Shown: positions 33,001 through 48,000 of the stretch, one piece after another
How positions within the stretch are numbered: position 1 is the first letter of the stretch
Layout: each line of letters begins with the position of its first letter
From: Chrysaora quinquecirrha
Lineage: Eukaryota > Cnidaria > Scyphozoa > Semaeostomeae > Pelagiidae
Reading direction: 5' to 3'
Assembly: GCA_014526335.1 (NCBI GenBank)
Contig: JACTAT010000037.1
Span: forward strand, 7,936,566-8,000,565
Length of the DNA: 64,000 bases
Made by a program: the position numbers and the translations under genes
Notes under the pieces: generated by a model
Databases searched by the model: none
The model's input: only the letters and a program-made list of their open reading frames with translations
What the model was told of the DNA's origin: nothing

Positions 33001-36000
33001 ACTCTTTAATATTGCCGTTTTTGACAATCTTTTATTGTTAAAGGTGATCATTATTGTCTTAGGAATATCTCCCGAAAGAATATAGAATTATTAATATTCA
33101 TTGCGATAACAGTTTATTTTTACAAATTGAAGCACGGCAAGGTCTTTGTTCACACTCGTAAAAATCCATTTGCAATCGTAAACAGAAAATATAATAAAAG
33201 TCAGCTTTTGCAAAATGATTTTTGTACACATCCTAAATAGGTGAATAAACGTTGCGAGATCTTCTCGTATGTCAGGTGGTTGTTCTGTCTTGATTTTACG
33301 ATTGATAAATAATCAAATGAAGGACAAGATCAATATAACCGCTGCCTGGACTGGACACACTTAAATCACCGGATAGAGAAAGAAACCACTACTGAGGCTT
33401 GATTGAGTTCAATAAATAAATATAAGGAAACCTTAGAGAAACTGACATTTTTTTAAATTATGAGCAACTTCTGGAGTATCGTGATGTGGCGTCGTATCAT
33501 GTAGTACAGTACAATGCGATCTTTGGATTAGATAGTAAGGGCGAAATACGCCGTCCGTCATGGGTGTCTTCTGCGGACGCTTGTCTAAAGTTAGTTCAAA
33601 AGTAAGTAAATTTATCTCCTACAGCTTTGCTGGAAGTTCGATTTTTCATAACGAACCCGAGAATGCCTTTTTTCATTATTTCGTGTCATTTAAAAGCCCG
33701 ATAAGATTTGCCCCCGAATGTTTGATTCATATATGATTTAAAACACGCACATACTCGGAACTACTGGGTATTTATATTTGATTTTATTTGCTTTGTTGGT
33801 TTTGTTCGTTTTATTTTCCCCAAAATATCAGTTTTTCCTTAATCCAAAAATGTATATTTTGCAAATTGCCGTCAAACTTGAATTTTTCTAACATTGATTT
33901 TCTAGTACCATACATAGCCGTCAAGTGTCAATGGGTGTCAATACCCAGACATTAGCAAAAGTCCCTATCACTACAACGCTGTGAAATATATTTTCATTCA
34001 CAATTTTTATATTTATTACGAATAGAACAATTCAAATATCGTTTTCTAAATTAGGCCTATTTTTCGTTTTTTTTGCAGAGCGCAATAGTGCAAGCACTAG
34101 TCTGCCAGTGATGTAGCATTTCAATAATTTTCTATGACCTGCTTCCTAAAGGACCTGCTTATGTAATAGAAACCTTAGAAATATCGATTTTATGCAGGTA
34201 TCCATTGACTTGCCCATATTCAAAACATAATTCCCTTTTATTATTATATTGTTCACTGGTTTCATTGCAACCAACTTTCGCAGTGTACTTGCGATTTCTA
34301 TTAAGTACCCTAGTTCTCTAGATTTTGCGGATTGTAAAGTCGTCTGAACACGCTAAACAGCAACCCACTACACATGGCTATGTCGCTTATTTCTTTTTGC
34401 GTCTTTCCTTCCGCTTCATCAAGCTCATCGTTCTTGTTGCATTCTGTTGCTTCGCAAGTGGACTCACTCCCGCCTTTTTCCTCTTTGCACAAGTTTGTTC
34501 ACATATGCACCACTTTCTTCTGTGCTCCTAGCCGTGAATGAGTTTTTATTTGAGTGTCTGAGTGTCTTGTTCTTATGAAACGTCTCTTACAAAAACAAAA
34601 AGATTATTGTGTCCCGTTTGAAGTGTTGCTATCTTGCTGTACCCGTTTAGATCCTGCTCCCTATAGGCCCCGGACAAACGATCAAACATTCTTTGTCGAA
34701 CTTTCTTCTAGCAAAGAATTTGTCACTTCTGCTTAATTGAACTGGTAGGAGTAGGTAACGAAGACTGTTTAGTTTGAAGGCGATGTAATGTAACCTATTG
34801 ATACTGATTGTAGAATTTTTTTGTCATGAGTTTGGGTGGTTGCATCAATAAAGCCTTGGCCACTCGACTTGCTACTATTAATTTCACTTTCGAAATTCTG
34901 GCGGCGTTCAGTGTTCTGGCCATACGGCTTACACTTAACAATACATATCACATTAATTTGTTCAGTGGGAGAAAAAAGGCGAACAAAGAGATTGAACGAT
35001 TAAATGCGCCTTTTCACGAAGTACGCATGTGCGAACAATACAAAAATCGAGAAAGGCCAAAAGATTATACGAACGCTATACAGCCGAAAATCTACTAGAT
35101 TTTTTTTGACCCAGTTGAGCACTATACATCAAAAGAGTCTACTATAGCTACAGTACATCGCTATACAAGGTGGTCAAACGCAGTCAAACGACTAAATTTT
35201 TCACTAGATTTTTTTTATTTTAAAATGCCAACGGAAAAATCTATTCGTTTGACCAGAGCTTAAGACAACTGACCAACAACAAGAAAACCTCGAGATGGGG
35301 ACTGTAGCTGTTAGCATATATTCGCGTACATTAGCATATTTAGTCACGTCGTGGTCACCAATTTAGGAACATTGGGACTGCTAAATATTTAGTCACGTCG
35401 TGGTCACCAATTTAGGAACATTGCGACTGCAAAATAAATGTTCACTAAAACTCCACCCTTCGTCTTCCGTGTTCTCTGCACGTTAAAGAAGACTACCTCA
35501 GGAACACGAAAGACGAAGGGTGGAGTTTTAGTGAACATTTATTTTGCAGTCGCAATGTTCCTAAATTGGTGACCACGACGTGAATAAATATGCTAATGTA
35601 TGCGAATATATGCTAACTACTACAGGACAACCCAGGGTTAATTGCCTTGTGGACCCCTTGTATGAATCCCGTAAAGTAGCTATTTTCTTGAACCCGGCAG
35701 TTTTTTGGGCTGCCATTGTTGTGTATTTTTTTCGGCTAGCTGTCTGTTACGTGCTGTTCTGCGTCGTTATAGGTCATCCTGTCTTCTTAAAGAATCCAGT
35801 TTTGTTAGCTAATCGCCGATCTTTTGATTTTAAGTCATATATTTGTATAATACTTAATTAAAATTAAGCTTGTGTACGAATACCATACTTTGATAGCAGG
35901 TGCACTTCATGTTTGCCGGTAAACAAAGCAGCGTGACATTTATTCAGTCAATTACTGTAAAAGACAAACAGAGTCGTGCGTATGGAAATCAACCTGTTTC

Positions 36001-39000
36001 TGTTCTTATATACAAGGAAGTATAAGTTTAAGTTTATTTCACCTCAGGAGCGTCACGTTACGCCACGTCACGTCGCGCGTCGCGTCGCGTCGCGTCGCGT
36101 TACATCGCATGGCGTCATACAAAAAGACGCATAGGAGTGTTGTTAACGTCTTTTGCGGAATTATGTGTTTTGAATAATTCAAAATGGCGACCAACGATAA
36201 TGTTTTGCTTGCTTTGGCCTTGTTCTTCGCGCGCCCGTAAGCGTAGGTTTTCCCAACAACGCATGGTGGTAAATACGCATTTTTCACACGCAGTAGTGAA
36301 AAACAAGAGTCTTAGCGCCTGAAGTTCACCCAGTGTGAATTTCGCTTAAGAATATGGCCGAGTTTAATGCGTTTAGCCGTGTGTTTAGCTCCGTTATATC
36401 AGAATCATTTCGAAGCCGTTGAGTCAGATACAATTTCGTTTCATTATGTGTGCCGTTAGCTGCGTGATATCAGAATCATTTAAATCCACACCCGATATCC
36501 AAAGATCGGCATAAGGGTCTAAGTTTAAGGCTAGCTAAAGAAAAAATTCTTTTGACCAACAACTTAATTCTGAATTGGTTTCTTTCACAGTTTTATTTGA
36601 GGACTTCAATATTTATTATTTATTATTCAAGATTTATTACCATATGCATAAATCTTGTACCAACTTTCTTTAAAAAAATACCTTAATTTTTGCCGAGCCT
36701 CGATTATTCTAAAGATTTTCGATTTTGAGCCTAAATATATTCTTAAATTATTAATTTACAATTTTATCAAGCACTCTTTGTCATTTATCATTTTATTATT
36801 TAAAAATCTAATCTAGAAATACTATCAGTCAATCTTATTGAACCAATGTAGTCCCATGTGTATTGTAAAACATGTAATACAGCATGACAGTCACATTTCG
36901 TGCCTTGTGAAAAACTACCCGGGTAGTGAAATACGCGGAGAAGTAAAAATATTGTCTTCATCAACCCTAATCCTATCGGGGGGAAGGTTTTCCATACCCC
37001 CCCTCAAGCTTTTCTTGTAACTGTTCTGTTGTATGATGTGTGTAAGCTTCCAGACCAAGCTGGCTTTAAGCCTACGTATATGTATAAGCCATAAGGTGAT
37101 GCAAAAATCCCCATAGTGATAACCATAGGTCACATAACATTGTCTTATATGGAAAGCGGTTTTCCGAAAACACATATCAATGCCTATTTGTATCAGTAAA
37201 TCTTATCAGAATTGATTGATTCTTATAAGGTAACAGAAAATGGTTACTAAAGACGAAATGTTCAGAAATTTCTGGATTTTTATTGATATTAAGGAAGGTC
37301 GATTTCTGACCAGCGTCGATAGCATGTTTTGATTGTGATGTCATAATTATGTCATAAGAGAAGCTGGGGACGCTTAATTTAGTAACATTACTCCTAATAC
37401 ATTGACCCATGCCTGTGCCAAGTTTCATTGCTCTAGATCTACAGGAAGCAATTTCTGGAAGGGGGGGTGGCTATTTGAGATAAAAAAGCCCGGTAGAATA
37501 AGGGTTAAGCTTGAGCCTGGCATTATTCTTAAATAATTCTTAAATTTCAGCGATTTGGAGTCTCGATATTCTTATAGACTGTATTCTTTTATAAAAAAGT
37601 GTGGACTTTGCAAAGTAAAATGATTTTGATGAGTAATTTTTAGTTCTGAAGGCATTTTTTAATTTTATCTAATTTTTACAGGGTCCTGCCAGATCTTCTG
37701 GACTCCAGTCTCCTATAATGCTTCTCAGTGGACATGGGGTAAGGAACCGTTTTATGGCTGAATAAACTTATTACCTGAGTCCCAGTTATCGCTCATCAGA
37801 CCGAGACTACACCAAACCGAGATCGCCCAAACTAATATCGTTTTTTGGTTTAAAATACATAAATACATTTTTTTTACTTTGATAAAATTTCAACCAACAT
37901 CACCCAACAAGATGATGGTCATACGTTGCCAACATTTCCCCAACTTGAATGTTGGCCTAAGTTGAGTGAAATGTTGACTAAGTTAAGCCGGGTCTTTACG
38001 GCTTGTGCGCGATGAAACGGATGACAAAAACTTCCAGCTTTCAGTACAGTTTTTACAGTTTCTACTTTTTTCTAGGGTGAAATCTTTAGCGCCAAGTTTC
38101 ACCCATCAGGAGAAACGGTTGCATCTGCCGGCTTCGATCGACTTATATGTAAGTTGAGTTACCAGTTTATGTTTTTCTATGTCAAGTATAAACACTCCTA
38201 TGTCAACCTTCTTGGCTGCTTTTAAGCTGGATTTCCACTTATCTGTTTTTCGATGGGAATAGGAATAGGAACGGGAACTGGCACGGAGAATGGGAACAGG
38301 AACCGAGAAAAATTGATTTCCAGTTGATTTCTTCAGCAAAGCGCACAGGACAAAAACAATCGGATAACTAGAAATTTCAACAATTGCATCGTCACGTCAC
38401 TTGAATTTAAATTTCCCGCGCTTGATGCGTTTGAAAAGTCACATTTTGATTGGTTCTTCATTTTCAAAGGTGAACTCAGTTCAACTTTTTCCAGTGACAA
38501 AATGGACGGGAAAATTTTCCCGTGCAAAAATGTGATGAGCAAAGTGCGCATGCTCACGTGATTATCTCGTGACCAAACGTACAAGTGGAAATCCAGCTTT
38601 ACGCCTGGTTAATATCTGGCGTTAGAACCGTAAGAATCGGGGACGTTCGCGAGCCACCACCATCGGTGATTCTTTACGATGCTTCCGATAGTATTATTCG
38701 TATCTGTCAGAAAATCCGAAACATCTGAATTTTTTTGATGTTCGGTTATTGGGGATAATAGACCATTTCAACTAAAGGCCTCGTTTTCAAAAAAATAAAA
38801 AATTAGGTCATAGAGAAATTTCGACTTACAGTCATGTGCATAAGTTTAAGACCGCCTGTCATTTTCTCAAATTCATTTGATCAACCTAGAAACTACGCAA
38901 TATGTCTAAAAGAAACAAATGCACATCCTTGTACTGAAATTCTATGTAGCTTTAAACTTCTATGAAGCAGAAAAATGTAATGCAGCTAGAGAATTATATG

Positions 39001-42000
39001 CATTGGTATGTTAACAGGGCCTTTGTTTTAATCGAGTTGTTGTAAAAGGGTCTTGGTGACTAATGTTTATCATGGTCAAATCTTTTTTCTATAAACCCAG
39101 GGCTTTTGTGAACGTGATATAAGCATAAAAGGGGTGCAGCAAGACATCAGCAACACCCTGCATTCACAACAACACACATTGCTTGCATGCAGCAAAAATT
39201 TGACCACGCTGAACGTCAGTTAGTGAGGCACTTACACCTATAATTGCAAAAAGTCAATTCAAGGAAAATACACCGTGAACATAAAAATTCATGAAAGTTT
39301 CTAGCTGCATTACATTGGTTTGCTTCATACAAGTCCAAAGTTACATAGAATATCAATATGGGGACGTGAATTGGTTTCTTTTAGACATATTGCATAATTT
39401 TGAAGTTGGTCTAATAAGGAAGGAAAAGTGACAGGTGGTCTTAAACTTATACACATGACTGTAGATTCTAATTAAGCACCTCCTTTTAAGTGTTGAGGCA
39501 ATTTTTTACTCTTTTAGTCCTGCAAATTTGAAGGGTCATCGATGATCCTGTTTCTCTTGTTACCCCCATTTGTACTCTTTTTGATAACGAGGACCCTGTT
39601 TTCCTTTTGCCCCGGTGTCTCAAATCTCTAGCCATTGTAGTAAGTAGGTAGACATATGCAGGTCGACCGCAGACAAATGTGACCCAAAGGCACCTGTTTA
39701 AGTAGCTTCTACCCGTGAAGCCCTGATGGATCCTTGATCCTAAGACCACTTACCTTCATTTCCAACATTTTATGCTGAGCGCTAAGCAGAGAGGCAATGG
39801 GAATTAATTTTCACGTGAATTAATTTTCGCAGTTTTCGCGGATTTTGGTCATTTCCGTGAAAATAAATTCCCGCGAAATATCCAAATTTAAAAAAACCTG
39901 AACATTTTGAAGGCTTTTGCCAATAAAGGGAAATATTTCACTGAAAACCAAGATATGGTTTTGCTTCTGTATTAACAGTATCATTTGTATCGTTTGTAAG
40001 ATTTCTAGTCCAAAAAAGAAAGAAAGGCACTCAAACTATTCCTTGTTTCCTTTTTTTTATATGAAAATAATTTGATCCGCGAAAATAAGTTACCGTGAAA
40101 TTCGAGTCCGCGAAAAACTGCAAAAATAAATTCCGTTTTTTTTCGCGAAATTTCCGAAAAAAAAAATCCGCGAAAATAAGTTCCCGCGAAAATTAATTCC
40201 CTTAAGGTATGACTTGGCCTTGGCTTGAACCCAAGAGCCTGCAACTCATGTGCGAGCACTCTGCCGCGAGACGACACACACTTGCAAGCCATAAGCTAAT
40301 TGGCTAACTGATTTTGATATTTATCATTATATTCTTGTCTTACTTCTAGATTTATGGAATGTGTATGGAGAATGTGAAAACTTTGCTGTATTGAAAGGTC
40401 ATACTGGGGCCATTATGGAATTACAGTACTTTCCTGATGGAAGGTATATGGCATTTTTTGACATTTCTTGCAACCAACTTCATGATGCTAATCTTTTGAT
40501 TAAGCAGATATGCAATGCAGTTTCTTTCAGTTATAACCTACATCGTCCTAAGAACCGCAGGCGCTGACTTAGTTAATGAGAAACTGGTAGCAAAACTGCT
40601 TAATAAGAGAAATGACATTTTTGTGATGCATAATTATTGATCTTCCTGCGGGATCATGCAAGGTGATTGGTGTTTACAACACAATGTTAATTCGGCTTCA
40701 CTTTTTGATTGGTGCATTTCGAGCCGCATCTGGGTATCAATTCTGCCTTAGTTTTGCCTCAGTTTTGGTCTGTTTCTGACGTTGATATTCTAGATAGTAT
40801 CAGACGAAAAAAAAGTTTCAATTATGTATGTTTAGAGATGTCTCTCTGTTTCTCGCAATTCTGTTATTTTGATATCTATCTATGATAAGTCTGTGATTTT
40901 TTTTATTGTTATCATAAATTTTGAAAGTTCGCCAATAAATTCAGTAGGTATACTAAACTTGTTTAAGCCAAGTAAAAAATTACAATATACACATATACAT
41001 TATACAATATATACATTATACACATAATTTGTTGAAAACAATAAAATAGTGAATGTACTGTTCATATTGAATCGCTACAACAAAATATTTTTGCAGTACT
41101 CTACTAACATGTTCAACAGACAAGACAGTTGCATGCTGGGATTACGAGACCGGGATGAGAATAAAGAGGCTAAAGGGACATGCGTCGTTTGTAAATAGCT
41201 GCTGCCCAGCAAGAAGAGGGCCAGAATTAATTGTTAGTGGATCAGATGATGGAACTATTAAGGTTGGTTTAATCAACTTCAATCCCAGGTGCAGGCTGCT
41301 GCAATGTAATCGAGAAGTCTTACAGCTTTTCCCCTCCCCCGAATGCGTAAGCTTCATTAAGACCCCCTTCCCCTTTAGCTCAAATTTGAAGCAAATAAGC
41401 TTCCTCTTCATTAATACCCTTATAATGCTACTTGCTTCTACAACAGTGTTTAACCCAAAATAAAGTGGCTGAAGGGACATGCGTCGTTTGTAAATAGCTG
41501 CTTAACCCATATCGGATAGGGCAAGTGTTTACATTATACCGGATAGTTATCGTTGCGTCTTCATTTTCATATCGGATAGACCAGATAGCTGAGACCATAG
41601 AAAATTTATGTAGTTAATCCCCCTTTTTTTACATTGTTTACCCACGGTAACCCCGTCAGTCTAAGTACACTGTTTACAGGGGGCCGTGCAAAAACAAATT
41701 TTACAAATTAAAAACTTAATTTTAGATACTCTAGATAAGGTAATGCTACATAAGAGAAAATAAAAGTAATCTAGCAAAAGAATGTCAATTACATGTAACA
41801 ATTACACATAGTTTGTTATTTGCCTAAAGTTCTAAGATAGGTAGCAAAGCTACAGTCTGCAAATCGTCTATTTTTATGAATGATTCGTCCAGTTGCTTTG
41901 TTTTAATCATTATTTGGACTTTGGAGTGAATAAACATCGCACCTGTTGTTTGAGAAACTTCAACAACCTTAGTGCTTAGATTCCGAAATTTGTAAGCCAA

Positions 42001-45000
42001 CTTTTACTCTGCAAAGACGTTATATTTTTTGCCAGTTTAAGTTTAGTTTTAGTTTTAGTCAGAGCTTTTTCTTTTTTTAAGCAGCTTTCAATTCTTGACA
42101 ACTCTTTTTTCTTTTTTAATGAAATAATTGTTTTTTTTGCCACTTTCGCTAAGACAAATGTTAGCGGGGTGAAAATGCCTGTGATAGAAACATGAGCATC
42201 TTTTCTTTTTTTTAGTTATGGGATCGACGGAGAAGAAATGCCTTGCAGACGTTCCAAAATAATTACCAGGTAGAAAACTGCTTTTGATATTTTTTCATTT
42301 TCTTCAAATTCCAAGAGTTTAGCTGTCTGTTTCGCTGTCGTCTTAGGCTAGGCTAGCATGAACGTCACTTGAATACACGCTTTTTTCATAAATAACCACT
42401 TTATAAGGAACCTACATGTAGAAGGCCCGAAAATTTAAAGAACTTATACTACTAAATAGAAAACCACTTAGGAACTTTCCAATGCAGAATGTTTTTAACA
42501 CTGCAAACAATCAAGAATAAGAAAGCCGGTTCCATTCATTTGCAGTCCAAAATCACATAAATTGTACGTCAAATGTATCTAATGTTTCCTCGACTAGTCT
42601 CGAGCTTTGCTCATATACAAGAGTCTCTCCATAATATTCATAACACTGAGTGTGCACCTAAAATTAAGGAACTATTAAGGAACTTTTGGAACTATAATTG
42701 ACCTAAAAATCGTCCAAAGATAAGGAACTTCAAGAACTAGGCTTTGGGCTATGTTCTTATTAAAATAATAAGCGTGTAGATTTCAAGCTTGAAGACGTTG
42801 TTAAATGGAGTTAAAGACTGTCGACATTGGATAATCGAATACATAAAGTTCAACAAGATTATTGGTCCCATAGGGTTCTGTGAGGTGTCTTAAGATCCAC
42901 TGTATTAGAGTTCATCTTGATTGTCTGCTCATTTTCAGGTTACTTCTGTCTGTTTTAACGACACAAGTGATCAGATATTCTCTGGTGGAATCGATAACAC
43001 TGTAAAGGTAAATATACTGTATGCTTACTCTTAGGTGCCAAATAAACGGGGGTCCAAACAAACGGGGGTGGGAAATATTTAAAAAATTTAATAAACGGGG
43101 GTTCCCAGGTCTGGGGGGTGGGGAAATTTTAATAAACGTAGTTTAATCCTTTCACAACTGACATTTTTTCTTCCAAAATTAATAAACGGGGTGTCCTTAT
43201 GAAGTCCGGGAGGGGGGTGGGGGAAAAACTCAAAATTAATAAACGGGGGGGGGACGTTTATTTTGCACCTAAGAGTCTATATTTAGATTTGACTTATTAC
43301 CTGGTTCCCACTTAAATGTAACTCGACCAAACAGCAAAGCTAATTTTTTAGTGTTTTGGATTTGGGCGTTCAGCAGTTCAGTTCAACATTGACAGCTAAT
43401 AATAAGTCTAATTTTAGATATTTATTGATACCTGAAAACTTCTAGTTTATATTTATGTTCATCTCATGCTAGTTTCTAACGCAAAAATAACTAGCAAGCA
43501 CGTTTTTTCTTTGTAAAAACAACCTTTACAAGAAACACCAGCGTGAGATTTGGCTAAGATTTTTCAGCTATTTTTAAAACTACTCAAGTTAAATGCAAGA
43601 AAGGTCCACCTGCTTAAAACGCATTTTAACTTGTTTTTGAGAGAGGGGTGGGATGATATAGGGATAAAAAGTCGGTCTCAAAGTAAAAGACACGCAGCTT
43701 GCAGGCATAGATTGACAAATGTTTTCATATGTTAAAGTGTCATGTTGGAAATGTCGTTTTTCTGTCCCGAGCCAAGCAGGAAAATTATAACTCAAAAGAG
43801 TGAGGCAGGAAGAAACAATAGACAATGTCTTAGTAACTATTTGCTGAAGATCATCGAGAGGAAAATTAAAGTTTATATGCCCAAAATGTAGAAAACTCGC
43901 TGAAAATGCGACAGAAACTGCAAAACGCCCGGGTTTGTTCATAAAGAGTGGTCACTAAGAGAGATTTTTAGCTTTCCTACCTAGATTTCACCAGTGCCCA
44001 AACAAAATGTTGCCTACTGGGTCAGCCGGTCTTCTGATATGAATAGGAAACACATTAGTGTAAGAATTAAGTATTAGTTGAGATCTTTTGAAATATTAAT
44101 CCGCGAGTTGACTGAAGGTTGTTTAGCTTTTCGACCATCTCAGTATGTTAGTTTTTTTATAGCTTCTTGGAAGCAATGTTAGTCAAAAATAAATGATTAA
44201 AACTCAAATAGCTTTTATTATTTCTTCTTAGTGCAGGGTTTTTTCTAACGTGCAGTTTTACACAAAATGTGCAGTTTTAAACATTTTTGTGCAGTTCTAA
44301 AAGATAAATTGTGCAGTTGAGAAGCTGGCATAAAACATAGTCCACATTATTCTAAGCATTTTTGCCCTATACTAAATAACCAAAAGTATAATTTTTGCAA
44401 AATGGCCTGGTCTCATAGTTAGATTTTGCGCATTCCAATCACGAAATGACCACCTGAGCGATTCTAGACCCAAGAAATTAAAAAATTTCTTGGAGAGCAT
44501 GCCTATAGCTCATAACTGAGTCCACTGGGTTATATTTACGTCAACACCTTTGTGAATTCTACTTTCTTCACCTATTTGACTATAAGGATAGTGTGCAGTT
44601 CTAAATTTTTCTTAAAAAAACCTGTCTTGGTGTTTAATTTCACTAAAAACACATTATTTCTCAGCAATATTGAATATTATTCTGTAATATTGCAGGTGTG
44701 GGATTTACGTAAAAATGACGTGTTATACAAGATGCGTGGTCACACTGATACTGTTACTGGTTTTAAATTGAGTCCGGATGGTTCTTTTCTTTTATCAAAC
44801 GCAATGGACAATACAGGTAATTTACTGTTATTGCTCAATATTTATAAATATATTCATGGCAGCGAATTACTCTTTATGTTTTGCAATAGGTTTATTAACT
44901 CAGAATTAGTAAATCTGTTACATAACGTACGCAAAGAACATTTAACGAACATTTTTTCCGTCGATTTTGGGTGCTTAAAAGCGAGGGGTGTATCAATTCA

Positions 45001-48000
45001 TAAAAAGCTCGTACACTTTGAAGATGAATCACAGGAGGCCCAATCGCATAAATATCATGAGTGATATAACCTTACTTGTTTTGCTTTTTTGCCTATAACG
45101 TCCTATTTTCGATATAACGTTATTATTTATTATATACGTACAAAGCTATCACAATGTGGCGTTTTCTCAACAACAGCAACAACCAAATATCTATATCGAA
45201 AATAGGACGTTTTAGGCAGAAAACAAAACAAGTAAGGTTATATCATTCATGAGATTAATGCGATTGGGCCTCCTGTGGATGAATCTCCATAAATCTTAAA
45301 AATCTTTTGAATGTTATAAATCCTATAACTGCGCATGTGCACAAGTCTTGATCCCCCTGCGCAGGACTTTGCTAGACAGGCTTTGATGGAAAAGTGCGTG
45401 CGTTCTTTAAAGACGTAATCTTTGGTTAAACTGGTGTCTTCGAGAACAAATCGAATAATTTTTACAGTCATTTTGACAGGAAGTTTTGCAAGGCAAGTTT
45501 CGAAATATCTAGAAAAAATTGAAGAAATCCCTATATAAATCTTTGTAAATCTCAACAAATGCCATAAATCCGACCACGAAAGACAAAGCGATTTAAAACT
45601 CCCATCTATCTCGTACGCCTTTTTTAAAAGTTATACACCCCTCGCTTAAAAGAGTTTTTCTTTTTTGCAATGTCGCGTAAGAAAATATTTTTCTATTATA
45701 CCATTTCATCGCATGATCACGGAGCCAACGACAATTCCACTGAGCTAGAGAGCCCAATGAAATCTTCGAGTAAGTCTTTAAGTCATAAAGCTAAATTCTG
45801 TCATCCCATTTGGCTATCTATTTCGATGAGCTATAGAGTTACCCGACTATTTCATTGGGTTCCTTAGTCCAGTGGAATTGTCGCTGACTTTGATCATAAA
45901 GTCCACGTTTGAATCCCATCGACAGTGGGATGTCACTCGTGAAAAAATAAAGCCCTTATTATCTGACGCGGTTCAGCGTGGCTAAATGGACAAAAATGAT
46001 GTCACCAAAATTTTGGGCCTGATTTTAATGGAATGGAGTGTAAACTGACGCTGTCCTTTGGTAGTCATAATAACCACTTTTCTAATTGTGATTGAATTCG
46101 CGAAGATTTTCAAGAAAAAACGACGACTTTTTTAAAAATATGTTTCGGACAAACACTGTTCATCTTCAGTTACATACCGTATTTCCTTAAATGACCGCCT
46201 TCCCTCGAAAGAACACCCCCCATCATCATCATCATCATTTTTATTCGAGAATACAGCTAATTACATGCATAAAATCAGGAGAAAAATTCATATTCCACGC
46301 GGCCCAAAAGAAGCATAGCTTATCTACTTTGGGCATCAAATGGGTGTAGCAATGTTATTATAACCTTTTTTCTTGCATAAATTCTAAATGTGTGGGAAAC
46401 TGGCAGTGGGGCGAGTTGACCAGAAACCCTTGCTTTTACCTATTTTTTACCATAGCTTTGTAACAGAAGAGTTTTTGTTGGAAACATGTTTTACAAAATA
46501 AAAATTGTCGTTTTTCTTGGAAATCTTTTGTAACTGTAATATTGTACTTAATTTCCAGTTCGTATATGGGATATTCGACCGTATGCACCCGCAGAGAGAT
46601 GTGTTAAGGTTTTTACTGGTGTTCAACACAATTTTGAAAAAGTAAGCCTTTGGTTTGAATATCTTATTTTCTCGTGATTTCTGGTGACGGAGTTTGCAGT
46701 TAACATCTATTACTCTCTACTATCGCGACCTAATGAATATTCGTTTGGTAGTTTATTTTGTGTTTTAGTTAGACATAAGAGATTTTAAATTTTCGCTTTG
46801 ACGTAAACATGGTTGTTAGCATTGCAAGGAAATGGTTAAAATTCCATGTTTAGAAAACCTCGAAACCCCTGGATGTACATTTTCGCTTACCAAACGACTT
46901 GCTAGATCAGAAAATAGGGGTACTTCTTGAAAATTATTGTGCCTAAATCTATGCATTAAGCCTTGGAAAATAAATTTCCAATCCCACGTTAAATACGGCA
47001 TAAAATACATAGAATAATACTATGTATAATCAAAATACAGATTTTTCTACTTTGTTTGTTATTGAAAAGAACCAACAAGTTTCATATATTTCTAATATCA
47101 AGATCGCCACGTTGTTACTCTTAAAATTTGAACGTAAATTTAGACTTCTTTGAAATACATTGAGCTAGAAAAGTTACAGTAATGCTTTCACTATGAAGGT
47201 TAATGTTTCCATTTGACCTATTTCAAACTGGTTACAGTAATACCCCGCCACCAAGAAACTCGTTATTGTAAAACAAGGCTGCTTGGTTTCTTATAAACAT
47301 TTAGCTATATGCAGGGTGTTCCAAAAAAGAAACTCGCTTTAGAAATTGTTTTTATTGACGAATCGTAGCTTCAAAGCCAATAAAATTTTGGTCATAATAC
47401 TCACTGGGTATATACTATTGTGACTTAAAGGATGAGTTTTCATATTTCATGTTCAGAAAAATATGGTGTAATGAATTTCATCGATAAATAAAGCATATGG
47501 ACTTCAATTCAATCATTGACCAGTTCAGGCCAGTGGTTTGAAAAATGATTGATTTAGACGGACAAAATTGTTTGAAAATTGTTTATGGCTGTTTGTGCTT
47601 TTTGAAGTACACATTTGACTGTTTTTTTGTGGTGATTAAAAACATATTGTGTCAAAAGTTTGTTCCTTCCTTGTGTTATTAATGAAGTAAAGCATGATAA
47701 AGTGATGTTTGCGGAATTCTTCTTTCAAAAACAGGTGTACCAAATTTTATGCTCAAAAATCAAATTTTGACTTTGTTAAGCAGAATTTCTTCACTGGGTT
47801 CCTTTTTTGGAACACCCTGTATATGTCAAATGGACATATATTGCGCCATCTGACATTTTGCAGTTTCTTATAAGTCAGTTTCTTGGTGGCGGGGTAATGC
47901 TGTACTGCATGTACAGTTGACATCCGCTATCTCGAACTCTCAAGGGAAACTGGAATTTGTTCGAGATAACGAATGTTCGAAATAGCGGTTGCCCCATATA

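Noticed and set aside
34826..35098. A 90-codon frame in SNRNP40 intron 1
   Set aside because: No recognisable domain and no splice partners; composition like neighbouring non-coding DNA.
44817..45064. Extension of the SNRNP40 exon-8 frame into the intron
   Set aside because: Splicing at ACAG|GTAATT restores the WD40 sequence (VRIWDIRP) in exon 9; the extension runs into a foldback element.
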